32,566 nt of DNA from JAAYYM01 sp964631375 (GCA_964631375.1 CAZVYQ010000033.1:1-32566); one strand, 5' to 3'; positions 1 through 9,197 are shown, counted from the stretch's first letter. The notes: generated from the sequence alone by a model not told the origin. Numbers and translations are program-made.

Positions 1-98
1 ATGCAGTAATTGAAGCCTGTATCTACAAGTATTGGAAAACAGTCGGATTTTCTCTTGTTTCCATTTTACTATTTATCATAGTCTTTCTCTGCAGATAG
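1..98 (+). CDS. 3' end of an unidentified membrane protein gene (partial)
   Basis: An open frame enters from the left edge (codons in phase from base 3) and ends at a TAG at 96-98. The visible tail of 31 residues has a charged/aromatic start (IEACIYKYWKTVG) followed by about 15 hydrophobic residues (SLVSILLFIIVFLC) and a final Arg. That is what a C-terminal transmembrane helix looks like. The rest lies outside the window, so no family can be assigned. It could also be a chance open frame, because only about 30 codons are visible. Confidence 0.4.
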   Translation, partial: AVIEACIYKYWKTVGFSLVSILLFIIVFLCR

Positions 99-137
99 CT
101 CAGCTGTAAAATAAATGATTGAGGAATATCACCAGAT

Positions 138-575
138 TTAACGTTCACTCATATATTGTTTTACTTCATCAGAAGTTAATTTTCGTACTTCTGTATGTGG
201 ATATTCTATATACTCTCCAATAGTAAACACAGGTGTCATTTGTTTGCATTTCTTATCTTTATTCTTTTTCAAGAATAGATGTAAATCCCCATTCCCTGCA
301 AATATTTTATAAGATACTCTGCCTTTACTGTTCTCTATCTCATAAATACCACACGGTTTTTTCGTTGTATAATCAGCTGATCTTAAATAAAGTTTTGCAA
401 TTTCTAATGACTTAAAAGGAAAATTCCACCTTTGCAATCCTCTGTTTGTCTCATGTTCAATACAAATGCAACGCCCACAAGTTCCACAAATATATTGAGT
501 GTGGTTTTCTAAGCAGTCCAAGGGATTGAGTAATGGAGTTCTTCTATTTTCGTCAGAGTAACATTCTTCACACAT
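138..575 (-). CDS. Small Cys-rich hypothetical protein
   Basis: A 145-residue protein not recognised as a named family. The N-terminal third is rich in cysteines: CEEC at residues 2-5, a Cys near 21, and a CGTCGRC-I-C cluster near 30-38. This spacing suggests a zinc-binding knuckle. The rest is charged and basic, with no signal peptide or membrane segment, so a cytoplasmic protein is expected. The ATG at 575 is preceded by AGGAGC about 11 nt upstream, and a good sigma-A-like promoter lies at 618-646. It appears to be a single-gene unit between the partial gene at the left edge and the glycosidase operon. Zinc binding is inference from Cys spacing only. Confidence 0.6.
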   Translation of the reverse strand: MCEECYSDENRRTPLLNPLDCLENHTQYICGTCGRCICIEHETNRGLQRWNFPFKSLEIAKLYLRSADYTTKKPCGIYEIENSKGRVSYKIFAGNGDLHLFLKKNKDKKCKQMTPVFTIGEYIEYPHTEVRKLTSDEVKQYMSER

Positions 576-617
576 TTTTCTTTTCGCTCCTAATCAAATT
601 CAAAGTTGTCTACATAT

Positions 618-646
618 ATAATAGTCTGTTTTCGCTTATTCAGCAA
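618..646 (-). promoter_or_regulatory. Sigma-A-like promoter for the small Cys-rich gene
   Basis: On the minus strand a TTGCTG (646-641) is separated by exactly 17 nt from TATTAT (623-618), about 45 nt upstream of the ATG at 575. Its -35 box abuts the terminator of the preceding glycosidase operon, which fits a new transcription unit starting there. Confidence 0.5.
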
Positions 647-678
647 TAAAAAAGCCAACCAGATTGCTCCGATCGGCT
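647..678 (-). terminator. Intrinsic terminator of the glycosidase operon
   Basis: Minus-strand AGCCGATC (678-671) pairs with GGTTGGCT (660-653) as an 8-bp stem with two G:U pairs and a 10-nt loop. A run of five T (652-648) follows. It lies about 135 nt past the stop of the GH43 gene. The bases between 683 and 812 hold no recognisable gene. Confidence 0.6.
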
Positions 679-812
679 ATTTTGCTTCTATTACTATATT
701 ACTTTGAATACATTAATTCCAGTTTTTTTTGCATTGCACACTTTTTCGGAATAGTAACAATCGGTATATTGGACTTCTTACCAAATGAAAATATCCTTGA
801 ACAAATCTAGAT

Positions 813-2477
813 TTAATTCCAAATGGAACTTTTACTCCCGTTGACCATAGGTGTTGCAAGATACTCAAAGAAGTCAAAGTCTGCATAGTGTTCATGCTTC
901 ATCCTGTCGGCACAGGTCATGCCAACCATAGTTCCTGTAAATTCTCCATATGCACAATACTCATCAGAAAAATGCGTTGTGTCAAATACCGGTCCAATCT
1001 TATGATAGTCCAAACCATCGTAACTCCACTCAAAGAAACTCTGCCTGCCCTCTATGTTCAGACGTAGATAAATCGGACATTCACTGACCGGAATTCTAGT
1101 ATCGGACAATTCCTTTTTAGTACCGTTCTCAAGATGCACCACTGACAACGCACTTTGTCCCAATGTCTCAGAATAATACTTCCTTAAATTGATGTAATTC
1201 ATATTGTCATAATACAAAATCAAACCGGCACTATGTTGATAGATTTCAGGCACAAATTCCATCTTTGTCGTAACTCTGGCGTAAACTGAGGTTAATTTTC
1301 TCGCAAGGATGCTGACCTGATTCAGAGATGTTCTAGATTCTCCGCCTCTAATCCTAAGAAATCCCGGACGTGCCTTCAAATCCGCAAATCGATGTGGCAT
1401 CTGGCGTGGTGCATAGTATTGCAACCCAAGTGTATCTTGATCAAAATCATCAAAATCGGGAATAATTTGTACAGGATATTCTGGCAGTTGACTCTCCGGT
1501 ACTTCGGTCTTTGCAAGATTACTTCCGTCCTCCATGCGAAGCCATCCATCCGCAGTCCATTGCATCTTTTGAATGGCAGTCTCACGTCCCAGAGTACATC
1601 GCAGTTCCGGCACAAATGGGCGTGCTGTCAAGTGCACCAGATAAACTTCTCCCATTTGTGTTTCAACATAACTCCCATGGCCTGATTTCTGTAAAATAGA
1701 GTCTGGATTATAATACCTCGGCTTTAAATGATCCGGGTCTTGTCTTTCATTGGACTCCCCAGGTGCCGAAGTTACAATGGGATTCTTCGGATCCCTCTCA
1801 TAAGGTCCCCATACATGCTTCGCCCGCCCCATAGTAACACAATGGTTATAGCCTGTACCGCCCTCTGCACACATCAAATAATAGCAACCCTCATGCTTTG
1901 TCAAGTGTGGTGCCTCTATACAACCTCTGTCCGTTCCACCACTCCAGATTCGCTTTGGATATCCGACAATCTTCTTTTTCTGTACGTCGTATTCCACCAT
2001 ACAGATTGCTCCCGGCTTCTCATAACCCTCTCGCGTTTCCCACTCCAGCGAAACAATCCACTTACGTCCATCATCATCGTGAAGGATAGATGCATCAAAG
2101 CCTGCTGAATGCAAATAAACGGGAACACTCCATGGACCTTTGATATCTTCTGCTGAAATAATATAATTGTCCACATCAAAATATCTGGCATTCATGGAGT
2201 TCATCACACCATAAACAACATAGAACAAGTCCTCTTTTTCGCAATAGGTTAGGCAAGGTGCCCAGACTCCTTTCGCCGAAGGGAGCCTCTTCAAGTCAAT
2301 TCTTGTATCATCTGTTAAGACATGCGTATATAATTCCCAATGTTTTAAATCCCGGGAATGATAAATCGGAATTCCGGGAAGCCATTCGAATGTTGAGACT
2401 GCAATATAGTAGTCATCACCTTTTCTACAGATACATGGATCCGGATGAAAGCCCGGAAGGATTGGATTTTGAATCAT
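813..2477 (-). CDS. GH43 beta-xylosidase / alpha-L-arabinofuranosidase
   Basis: Intracellular glycoside hydrolase of family 43 (XynB-like; subfamily 11 suspected) that would release xylose or arabinose from the ends of short oligosaccharides. The N-terminal five-bladed propeller carries the three expected acids. These are Asp13 in GFHPDPCI (general base), Asp128 in FDASILHD (pKa modulator) and Glu188 in GCIEAPHL (general acid); their spacing matches characterised GH43 xylosidases. Residues from about 345 on form a beta-sandwich of the type that completes the active site in XynB enzymes. There is no signal peptide. An upstream in-frame start exists at 2513, but ATG 2477 is preferred. It has GAAGGGA upstream and overlaps the preceding stop as ATGA, implying translational coupling to the GH42 gene. 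Exact substrate preference cannot be read from sequence. Confidence 0.9.
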   Translation of the reverse strand: MIQNPILPGFHPDPCICRKGDDYYIAVSTFEWLPGIPIYHSRDLKHWELYTHVLTDDTRIDLKRLPSAKGVWAPCLTYCEKEDLFYVVYGVMNSMNARYFDVDNYIISAEDIKGPWSVPVYLHSAGFDASILHDDDGRKWIVSLEWETREGYEKPGAICMVEYDVQKKKIVGYPKRIWSGGTDRGCIEAPHLTKHEGCYYLMCAEGGTGYNHCVTMGRAKHVWGPYERDPKNPIVTSAPGESNERQDPDHLKPRYYNPDSILQKSGHGSYVETQMGEVYLVHLTARPFVPELRCTLGRETAIQKMQWTADGWLRMEDGSNLAKTEVPESQLPEYPVQIIPDFDDFDQDTLGLQYYAPRQMPHRFADLKARPGFLRIRGGESRTSLNQVSILARKLTSVYARVTTKMEFVPEIYQHSAGLILYYDNMNYINLRKYYSETLGQSALSVVHLENGTKKELSDTRIPVSECPIYLRLNIEGRQSFFEWSYDGLDYHKIGPVFDTTHFSDEYCAYGEFTGTMVGMTCADRMKHEHYADFDFFEYLATPMVNGSKSSIWN

Positions 2478-4492
2478 TTTTCTATCCCTTCTACTAAAAT
2501 ACATACACTCCAATCTGACAATGTAATCACATCTCCTTTTTGATAGCTCCTATCAGTAAGCAAATCAGTCACAGCATCATATGGACACACAATATTCTCT
2601 GTCTTTTCACTATAATGCAGTACATAATGTACCTTTTCACCCAATTCATTCACACCACTTCGAATCGTAATCGGCCAACAAAGTGCCTTTGCCATACCCG
2701 CCTCGTCAAATGCGCCTCGATAAATCTGTTTCAACGCTTCTTTTCCTACGAATGCACCAATATAGTATGCTGTTCCCTGCCCATAGCGATTCTTTGTCAC
2801 AGCAGCATAATCACCCCAATATGGATGTTGATAACCTGCAATCTGTTCAGCCTCGTGACATTTGAGCAATTCCATGAAATACTGCAATTCATATTCCTCG
2901 TGATTCAATTTGAGCATCGCACGCCCCGGATTCGTATACTGGTTATAACTCATACCAAAACATTCTGTCATATGATGAGGTTGTGTATCATGATGAACCG
3001 AAAGATTCCGGTCAGCAACAAATGACTTGAAGGTACTGATTAAGATACCGCCGCCTCTTACAAAATCATTTAACTGCTCTGTCAGTTCGTCTGTGACACT
3101 ATAAAGAGCAGGTGTTATTATAACCTTATAGTCTCCTATCTCCAAATCCTCTGCATGAATCACATCGCATTCCAGATTCATCTCATAAAGGCTGTCATAC
3201 ATCCACCTGACAACATCGTTGTAACTTAACTCCTTGTCAATCGGAAACCATTTATACGATGTCAGAGTATGATTATCTACTATCATTGCAATATCATTTT
3301 TCTTAGCAATCACAAGCCGCTTTCGTCCGATTCTTTGAAACTCTTTTCCAATCTCACAAGCCTCTTCATAGGTTGGATTAGACGCCAAATCATGACTCAA
3401 TACGCCCTTCCAATACGTCTCGTATCCATTGTGTATAGAATGCCAGTTCCAGTACAAAAGTGCTGCTGCTCCGCTTGCCAAATGTGAATATGCCTGCAAA
3501 CGCAGCTGTCCTGTGTAGGGTGTCCAATATTTGAACCCTTGTGCCTGACATTCCAGTACAAAATATTCCTGCTGTTTTAAGCTCCTTATTTCATCTCCAC
3601 CAAAGGCAATTTCTGCACCGGTCAAATCATCCTGCGTCAGATGGTATATATCTGTACCTGCAACATCTAAAAATTTGCTTACTTTATGGTGTTCCATATC
3701 TGGCTGAACACCATACGAATATCCTTCCTGTGCAATATCTGCACCAAACTTCTTCCATGCAAAATCCAGGTTGTGTGTTACAAACTGATCTTCACGCGCA
3801 TATTTTCTTACAATCTCAGCCTGCCACCTTAAATAATCCTCAGCCAACTTTCTTTGAAACATTTCAAATTCAGCCGAAAGCCCTCCATTGATGCACCCAT
3901 CCATATGTGGGAAGTCTTCCCACCTTGCAATGGAATTACTCCAGTATGTCAATCCAAATGCATGATTAACCGCATCGGTCGTTTTGAATTTGTCTTTTAG
4001 ATGTTGAAGGAACATCTCCTGCACTTTTGGACCAGCTGTTCCATAGTGTTTTGTTTCATTATCAATCTGATATCCGATTACACTTTTTCTCCTTGCGGTA
4101 TGTTCCACAATCCGGCAAATCACTTCTTTGGCATGGGTACGAAACGTCTCATTCATAATATCCATCTGCTGCCGATGTCCATATGGCATCTGTCCATTCT
4201 TTGTCAGAACCATCACATCAGAATCCATCTTTTCCACCCATGACGGAATCGCATAGGTCGGTGTTCCTACAATCGCCATCATATGAAGAGTCTCTATCTC
4301 GTCCAGTACCTGGTCTATCACATCAAACCTGAATACTCCCGGTTCCGGCTCCAATGTGCTCCATGTTGATTCAGCAATGCGGATTACATTCATCCCCGCA
4401 TTCTTCATCATCACAAGATCTTCCTTCACCCTGTCATAAGGCATATATTCCGGGTAATATGCCGCACCAAATAAGAGTTTTTGGTTCATCAT
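2474..4492 (-). CDS. GH42 beta-galactosidase family enzyme
   Basis: Cytoplasmic family 42 glycoside hydrolase of about 672 residues, normal for the family. The N-terminal GAAYYPEYMP followed by VIRIAESTWSTLEPEPG is the GH42 TIM-barrel signature. Glu146 in GYQIDNE is the acid/base and Glu314 in FVLECQ the likely nucleophile. The trimerisation domain and beta-sandwich follow. GH42 members act on beta-galactosides or, in some cases, alpha-L-arabinopyranosides. Placement between GH30 and GH43 genes points to branched plant oligosaccharides rather than lactose. The ATG at 4492 overlaps the GH30 stop (ATGA) and has GGGGGAAAG just upstream; an in-frame ATG at 4507 lacks this spacing. No signal peptide is present, so the substrate must be imported. 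Confidence 0.9.
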   Translation of the reverse strand: MMNQKLLFGAAYYPEYMPYDRVKEDLVMMKNAGMNVIRIAESTWSTLEPEPGVFRFDVIDQVLDEIETLHMMAIVGTPTYAIPSWVEKMDSDVMVLTKNGQMPYGHRQQMDIMNETFRTHAKEVICRIVEHTARRKSVIGYQIDNETKHYGTAGPKVQEMFLQHLKDKFKTTDAVNHAFGLTYWSNSIARWEDFPHMDGCINGGLSAEFEMFQRKLAEDYLRWQAEIVRKYAREDQFVTHNLDFAWKKFGADIAQEGYSYGVQPDMEHHKVSKFLDVAGTDIYHLTQDDLTGAEIAFGGDEIRSLKQQEYFVLECQAQGFKYWTPYTGQLRLQAYSHLASGAAALLYWNWHSIHNGYETYWKGVLSHDLASNPTYEEACEIGKEFQRIGRKRLVIAKKNDIAMIVDNHTLTSYKWFPIDKELSYNDVVRWMYDSLYEMNLECDVIHAEDLEIGDYKVIITPALYSVTDELTEQLNDFVRGGGILISTFKSFVADRNLSVHHDTQPHHMTECFGMSYNQYTNPGRAMLKLNHEEYELQYFMELLKCHEAEQIAGYQHPYWGDYAAVTKNRYGQGTAYYIGAFVGKEALKQIYRGAFDEAGMAKALCWPITIRSGVNELGEKVHYVLHYSEKTENIVCPYDAVTDLLTDRSYQKGDVITLSDWSVCILVEGIEK

Positions 4493-5835
4493 CGTTCTTT
4501 CCCCCAAATACTGTTAATCGAAACCGGTTTTACTGTACCTTTTATCGTCTTTCCATTCATACGAAGCACATATGCTCTTTCTTCATTTGTACGATTCAGC
4601 AAAATCAGCACAAAAGAGCCATCAACATTTTTCCATGCTGTCACCTCAATATCCGAAGTATAACATGAAGTTGCAATGCGCACTGCCCCTTTCTTTATAA
4701 AATGAGAAAAATGCCAGTAGTACTTTAATATTTTCCGTTCCTCCAGTTCTTTTGTATCTCTGTGATACAGATAAGGAGCATCGCAAAAATTGTTCACATG
4801 ATTCGGACCGCCCTCTTCATCCAGCAAGATATTCCAGTCATAGAATACCGTCATTCCATGATTCAGATTTCCTATCATGTCATGTGCCAGCCTTCCTGCA
4901 TTTACGATTTCCTCTGATTTATCATATTTGCAAAATTCCAGACAGCTCTCAGACAGGATCAGCTTCTTTCCCGGAAACTTCTCCTGTACCAGTGAAAGTG
5001 CATCAAAATGATCCCCGCTATACCAATGAAATGCAATTCCCGCAATCATTCGGTCCGTTGTCTCATCTATGATTTGTGTTGCACGCTCAAATACGCGTTC
5101 TTTATTATGATCCCAAATAAAAAGTTCAATATCTTCCATGTTGTTCTTTACAAGTGCCGGATAGAGATGATCCCGCAGGAACTCTTTCTCCTCCTGGGCG
5201 CTAAAGACGCAGGAATCCCATGTCTGCGCTGCTTTGGGCTCATTCTGGATGGAAAGGCGGTTAACCAGATATCCTCTATTTCTAAATTCCTGAATATAAC
5301 GGCAGATATAGGCGGCCCAACGCTCATAATATTCCTTCTTCAAAGCCCCTCCATTTTTCCGTTCGCCGTTTGTTTTCATATAGGCAGGCGGAGACCATGG
5401 AGAGAGCATAATCGGAAGTCTTTTTTTGTACTTTTTCTCTGCTGCATCCAATAAAGGAAGCATATATTGTTCTGTATCATCAAAACGAAACATCGAAAAT
5501 TCTGTATCCGTTTCGTCATCATCGGCACAATAAAGGTGGGTTGAAAAATCACAACTGTCAATGTGCATACGCACCATTTGATAATTCATATTTCCCTCAC
5601 CAAAGTAATCCTGCAATATTTGATTTTGCTGCTCTTCACTCATTTGTGCATAAACATAACCGGCTGCATCTGTAAGTGCACCTCCAAAACCTTCTATTGT
5701 CTGATAGTTCATCTGCGGATAGAGATTAATGACTTGATTTTCCGTCCCATCTTCTTCAGAAACACACAATGTCCTGTTCTGAGTCCGTAGTTCATTCTCT
5801 CCATATGTCTCGAATAATTCAAATTCCCAATTCAT
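4489..5835 (-). CDS. GH30 family glycoside hydrolase
   Basis: Cytoplasmic family 30 enzyme of 448 residues. Family hallmarks are EGFGGALTDAAGY (about 48-60), LSPWSPPAYMKTNG (144-157), Glu199 in SIQNEP as acid/base and Glu296 in LILSESC as nucleophile. A C-terminal beta-sandwich (from about 385) completes the fold. GH30 includes glucosylceramidases, beta-1,6-glucanases, beta-xylosidases and beta-fucosidases. With GH43 and GH42 next to it, a beta-xylosidase or related exo-activity is the likeliest, but this is inference. The start at 5835 has AGGAGG eight bases upstream. It follows the MalG-type permease by 22 nt in the same operon. Confidence 0.88.
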   Translation of the reverse strand: MNWEFELFETYGENELRTQNRTLCVSEEDGTENQVINLYPQMNYQTIEGFGGALTDAAGYVYAQMSEEQQNQILQDYFGEGNMNYQMVRMHIDSCDFSTHLYCADDDETDTEFSMFRFDDTEQYMLPLLDAAEKKYKKRLPIMLSPWSPPAYMKTNGERKNGGALKKEYYERWAAYICRYIQEFRNRGYLVNRLSIQNEPKAAQTWDSCVFSAQEEKEFLRDHLYPALVKNNMEDIELFIWDHNKERVFERATQIIDETTDRMIAGIAFHWYSGDHFDALSLVQEKFPGKKLILSESCLEFCKYDKSEEIVNAGRLAHDMIGNLNHGMTVFYDWNILLDEEGGPNHVNNFCDAPYLYHRDTKELEERKILKYYWHFSHFIKKGAVRIATSCYTSDIEVTAWKNVDGSFVLILLNRTNEERAYVLRMNGKTIKGTVKPVSINSIWGKER

Positions 5836-5857
5836 GTATCAATCCTCCTATTCACCG

Positions 5858-6721
5858 TCAACCTTTTACAGCTCCCATTGCTACACCTTTTGTAATGTGC
5901 TTATTCAATATAATGTAAATAATCAATGCCGGAGCTGCTGATAACGTCATAACTGCAAACTGAACTGCATAATTAGATGAATACTGACCTGTAAACTCTA
6001 AAATACTAAACGGCAATGTTTTCCACGTCTTACTGCTTAAGTAGGTGGTTGCCATCATAAACTCATTCCAATTGTTCAGATATGTCATAATACAAACAGT
6101 GACAATAGAAGACTTCATTAGCGGAAATATGATAATTGCCACAATTCTGTATATGCCACACCCATCTATCAATGCTGCTTCTTCCAATTCCTTTGGGATA
6201 GAATTCATATAACTTGCTGTGAGAAAGAACCCCTGTGGAAGTGAAAACGCCACATATGGAATCAACAATGCCCAAATCGTATCTGTAATTCCAAGACGGT
6301 CATAGATGACGTAATTTGGCAACAAGGTTGCATGAATCGGAATCATCATACCCATAATCATCATAATCCTTGCAACGCCCTTCAATTTCCAATGCATTCT
6401 TTCGATTGCAAAAGCGGCCATAATGGAAATGACAACAACCAAAATAACTGCCAGTGAGTTAATCAATAAACTATTCTTCAGATAATGAAGAAAATTTCCG
6501 TCCCGAAAGGCAAGAAAGTAATTGTTCCACTGTATCTTTTCTGGCCACACCAATATCCCATTTGTAAAAAGTTCATTACTGTTACAAAGTGAAAAATCGA
6601 TTAGCCAAATGAGCGGGAACATCTGAATCAAAGCCACAAACGTCATGATAATAATTGTTATTTTTCTTCCGTTTGTATTTGTTACTTCTTTTGTATCTAC
6701 TACTTGATTTGTTTTTTTCAT
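5858..6721 (-). CDS. Carbohydrate ABC transporter permease, MalG type
   Basis: Inner permease subunit of a CUT1 sugar importer, about 287 residues with six predicted membrane helices beginning near residue 20 (KITIIIMTFVALIQMFPLIW). The cytoplasmic EAA loop that docks the ATPase is visible as LEEAALIDGCGIYRIVAIII near residues 182-201. The start at 6721 is chosen because AAAGGAG lies about nine bases upstream; an in-frame ATG at 6751 would overlap the preceding gene by 26 nt. No ATPase gene is present in the locus. As in many Firmicutes, a shared MsmK/MalK-type ATPase encoded elsewhere probably energises it. Confidence 0.9.
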   Translation of the reverse strand: MKKTNQVVDTKEVTNTNGRKITIIIMTFVALIQMFPLIWLIDFSLCNSNELFTNGILVWPEKIQWNNYFLAFRDGNFLHYLKNSLLINSLAVILVVVISIMAAFAIERMHWKLKGVARIMMIMGMMIPIHATLLPNYVIYDRLGITDTIWALLIPYVAFSLPQGFFLTASYMNSIPKELEEAALIDGCGIYRIVAIIIFPLMKSSIVTVCIMTYLNNWNEFMMATTYLSSKTWKTLPFSILEFTGQYSSNYAVQFAVMTLSAAPALIIYIILNKHITKGVAMGAVKG

Positions 6722-6725
6722 CTTC

Positions 6726-7604
6726 CTAACTCCTTTCTTCTCTTTCTGCAAAGATCTTGTTCAATACAACCGTTGAGATCAGACAGATAATGATAAAAAG
6801 GACACTAATTGCATTTCCATAACCATACTTATAAGAATTAAAGGCCTGCTTATATAAATAACTCGCCATAAATTGTGTCTCATTCCCTGGACCACCGGAC
6901 GTCAGCAGGTAAACTGTCTCCATTTGCTTTAATGCAGAAATTACCGCCATTGTCACATTGACTTGAATAACAGGTTTCATTAAAGGCAATGTAATCTTGA
7001 AAAAAGTAGTTTTGGCATCTGCACCGTCGATTGCTGCTGCCTCATACATGACAGGATCAATATTCTTAATACCGGTATAATAAATCAGCATACCCCATCC
7101 AAATCCATGCCAGATTAAGACCACAAGAACTGCCCAGATTGCCGTACCGGAACCCAGCAGATTTAACTCTCCCTGATATCCGAATGCATCTAATACTTTT
7201 TTAATCAATCCAAAACTAGGATTATAGATAAATCTCCAAAGGTAAGCAATGACTGCAACCGAAATGACATTCGGAATGAAGAAAATGCATCGAAAAATCC
7301 CCTCCGCCTTTCTCTGCAATTTGTCCAGTTTCACTGCCACAATCATTGCAAGTGGATGCTGTATACAAATAAAGCCGATTGCAAGATATATTGAATTTCT
7401 AAGGGATGTCTTAAAAACAGAGTCCTGCATCAGATTCTTATAGTTATCCATTCCGATGTAAGATGCCTTTCCAATTCCCGAAAAATCTGTAAATCCATAA
7501 TATACACTCAATATGATTGGTGCCAGAATTGCCACCAAAAACACCAGAAGGCCCGGTGCCACCAGAGAGAATATTACTTTTTTATTGCTATATAACTTAT
7601 CCAT
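6726..7604 (-). CDS. Carbohydrate ABC transporter permease, MalF type
   Basis: Second CUT1 permease subunit, 292 residues, with an N-terminal helix (VIFSLVAPGLLVFLVAILAPIIL) and five more hydrophobic segments. The EAA loop reads YEAAAIDGADAKTTFFKITL near residues 188-207. The start at 7604 has AGGAG eight bases upstream. It lies 90 nt after the binding-protein gene, behind a strong hairpin terminator and a short palindromic repeat. It would therefore be transcribed at lower level than the binding protein. It partners with the MalG-type subunit four bases downstream. Confidence 0.92.
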   Translation of the reverse strand: MDKLYSNKKVIFSLVAPGLLVFLVAILAPIILSVYYGFTDFSGIGKASYIGMDNYKNLMQDSVFKTSLRNSIYLAIGFICIQHPLAMIVAVKLDKLQRKAEGIFRCIFFIPNVISVAVIAYLWRFIYNPSFGLIKKVLDAFGYQGELNLLGSGTAIWAVLVVLIWHGFGWGMLIYYTGIKNIDPVMYEAAAIDGADAKTTFFKITLPLMKPVIQVNVTMAVISALKQMETVYLLTSGGPGNETQFMASYLYKQAFNSYKYGYGNAISVLFIIICLISTVVLNKIFAEREERS

Positions 7605-7625
7605 ACGAATCTCTCCTATTTAATA

Positions 7626-7647
7626 TCTCACTTCGTGAGAACTCTCC
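7626..7647 (-). repeat. 22-bp palindrome-containing repeat, copy 1
   Basis: The minus strand reads GGAGAG followed by TTCTCACGAAGTGAGA, whose end is a TCTCAC-GAA-GTGAGA hairpin. The identical 22 bases occur on the plus strand at 32545-32566, at the right edge of the window. Here the repeat sits between the operon hairpin terminator and the ribosome binding site of the MalF-type gene. Confidence 0.6.
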
Positions 7648-7655
7648 TCTGACTG

Positions 7656-7684
7656 AAAAAAGGGAGCTGATGATCAGCTCCCCT
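7656..7684 (-). terminator. Hairpin terminator after the binding-protein gene
   Basis: Minus-strand GGGAGCTGA-TCA-TCAGCTCCC (7682-7662) is a perfect 9-bp stem with a three-base loop, followed by six T (7661-7656). It begins about 10 nt after the binding-protein stop. Such an intra-operon terminator commonly gives the binding protein an excess over the permeases through partial read-through; this role is inferred. Confidence 0.8.
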
Positions 7685-7694
7685 TTCAGCTATC

Positions 7695-9068
7695 TTATTT
7701 CATGGCATCTGTCAATGCAGTTATAAATTCATCCGCAGAAATCTGACCGATTGCTATTCCGACTGATGCATCTTCACTGATTGTCTTATACTCATTCGTA
7801 CCAAGATCATTAAAGGTTACACCTGTAATACTTTTTGAATTGTTCACCATATCAACAAACTCTAACTGAAGAGAAGTCTCGCTGCCTGTCAAGTACTGTG
7901 AGAAATTCTGTGCAGACATACATACACCATTTTCCCAGCAAAGTTTTGACCAGTTCTCAGGCTGATACATATAATTCAAAAGTTTAATTGCTTCATCTTT
8001 AACATCTGAATTAGCTGTTACTGCATGACCACCGCCATTCCATGCTGCAATATCTGCTGCTGTTCCTTTACCGCCCTCTACTGCTGGCATATTGAAAGCA
8101 CCGATATTATCTCTAATTTCTGCCGGAATGTCCTCATTGGTTGCCATAGACATCTCCCAACTTCCCATATAGAACATTGCTGCCTGACCATTTGTAAAAA
8201 GATTCATACTCGTTGCATAATCCGTTGTTTCAAATCCTGTCTGGAACACACCTGCATCTGCAGTTTTCTTGAAAAGATCCAAACTCTTGGTCCAATTCTC
8301 ATCCGTATAATCTGCATTGTCAACGGACGCCTTAACATCTTTTAAAGTATCCGCACCATCAAACTGCTGATACAGAGCATGAATGTAGATGGAGAGCGGC
8401 CATTTGTCAGAGCCGTCCATAGACACCGGAATGATACCTGCTGCCTTGAAAGTCTCGGCTGCCGCTAAAAGATCGTCATAGGTCTTAGGAATCTCTACAC
8501 CATATTCTTCAAACATTGCCTTGTTATAGTAAAATGCCATAACATCTGTATTTCTTGCAAGTCCATAAAGTTTTCCGTCTTTACTGAATCCATCCAAGGA
8601 TCCTTCCAAAAATCCATAGTCAGCATAATCGTCCGGATTTAATTCTGCCAAAAGCCCTGCATCTATTACCTCATCTAAGAATGAAGGCTGGCCCCATGCA
8701 TTCACCAGATCCGGCATATCCGATCCTGATGCGTATGCTTTGAATTTGGTCTTATAACTTTCATCATCCAAAGCTTCTATTTCAATCTTCACATTTGGAT
8801 TTTCTTTCATATACTGATCAAATAAAGTCTGCTCTACGAATCCTTGACCTGTCGTACGATCCGGCAGATTTGAAAATACCTGAATTGTAACCTGCTCTCC
8901 GCTTGCCTCTGTAGTTGTATCTGTTGTTTCCTCTGCCACATCTTCATTTGTCGCTGTGTTCTGATTTGCTGCCGAATCCGGCGTAGTAGTCGAAGAATTT
9001 CCACACCCTGCTAAAGTACCAATTGTCATCGCTGCACATAATAAAACAGCTAACATCTTCCTTTTCAT
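7695..9068 (-). CDS. CUT1 sugar-binding lipoprotein
   Basis: Extracellular solute-binding protein (family 1) of an ABC oligosaccharide importer, 457 residues. The signal peptide ends in lipobox LAGC with Cys22 as lipidation site. A Ser/Thr/Asn/Glu-rich linker covers about residues 23-60 and leads into the two-lobe binding domain (IQVFSNLPDRTTGQGF, then MPDLVNAWGQ and GKLYGLARNTDVMAFYYNKAMFEEYG). The ATG at 9068 is preceded by GGAGG. It is the first transport gene downstream of the YesN/YesM regulators and is followed by a terminator. The bound sugar is not predictable, but the adjacent GH30/GH42/GH43 enzymes suggest a xylose-, arabinose- or galactose-containing oligosaccharide. Confidence 0.93.
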   Translation of the reverse strand: MKRKMLAVLLCAAMTIGTLAGCGNSSTTTPDSAANQNTATNEDVAEETTDTTTEASGEQVTIQVFSNLPDRTTGQGFVEQTLFDQYMKENPNVKIEIEALDDESYKTKFKAYASGSDMPDLVNAWGQPSFLDEVIDAGLLAELNPDDYADYGFLEGSLDGFSKDGKLYGLARNTDVMAFYYNKAMFEEYGVEIPKTYDDLLAAAETFKAAGIIPVSMDGSDKWPLSIYIHALYQQFDGADTLKDVKASVDNADYTDENWTKSLDLFKKTADAGVFQTGFETTDYATSMNLFTNGQAAMFYMGSWEMSMATNEDIPAEIRDNIGAFNMPAVEGGKGTAADIAAWNGGGHAVTANSDVKDEAIKLLNYMYQPENWSKLCWENGVCMSAQNFSQYLTGSETSLQLEFVDMVNNSKSITGVTFNDLGTNEYKTISEDASVGIAIGQISADEFITALTDAMK

Positions 9069-9107
9069 ATATTACCTCCACTTTCATATTCCTCTGTTTT
9101 CAGTTTT

Positions 9108-9124
9108 AACATCAGCGCTGTGTT
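9108..9124. promoter_or_regulatory. Possible operator upstream of the binding-protein gene
   Basis: AACATCAGC followed by GCTGTGTT is a near-perfect inverted repeat around AGCGCT, about 40 nt upstream of the binding-protein ATG. The AGCGCT centre is reminiscent of a CcpA/LacI-type operator, but it does not match the cre consensus well. The surrounding 9069-9197 stretch is very AT-rich and shows no convincing -35/-10 pair, which could fit an activator-dependent promoter. Confidence 0.25.
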
Positions 9125-9197
9125 GTATTCATAGTAACAACAAATAAGAAAATATAATACATATAAAATCAAGGAAAATGTTTAATTTTTTAATCTA

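Noticed and set aside
713..812. Possible coding remnant after the GH43 stop
   Set aside because: A short open frame spans the stop region, but it has no recognisable similarity, no ribosome binding site, and mostly overlaps the GH43 gene.
1392..1699. Plus-strand open frames antisense to the glycosidase genes
   Set aside because: They lie wholly inside well-supported genes on the other strand, have no start signals, and their translations are low-quality antisense products.
9121..9142. TGTTGT/ACAACA inverted repeat upstream of the binding-protein gene
   Set aside because: Arms are only six bases and low in information in an AT-rich stretch, so it is not listed as an operator.
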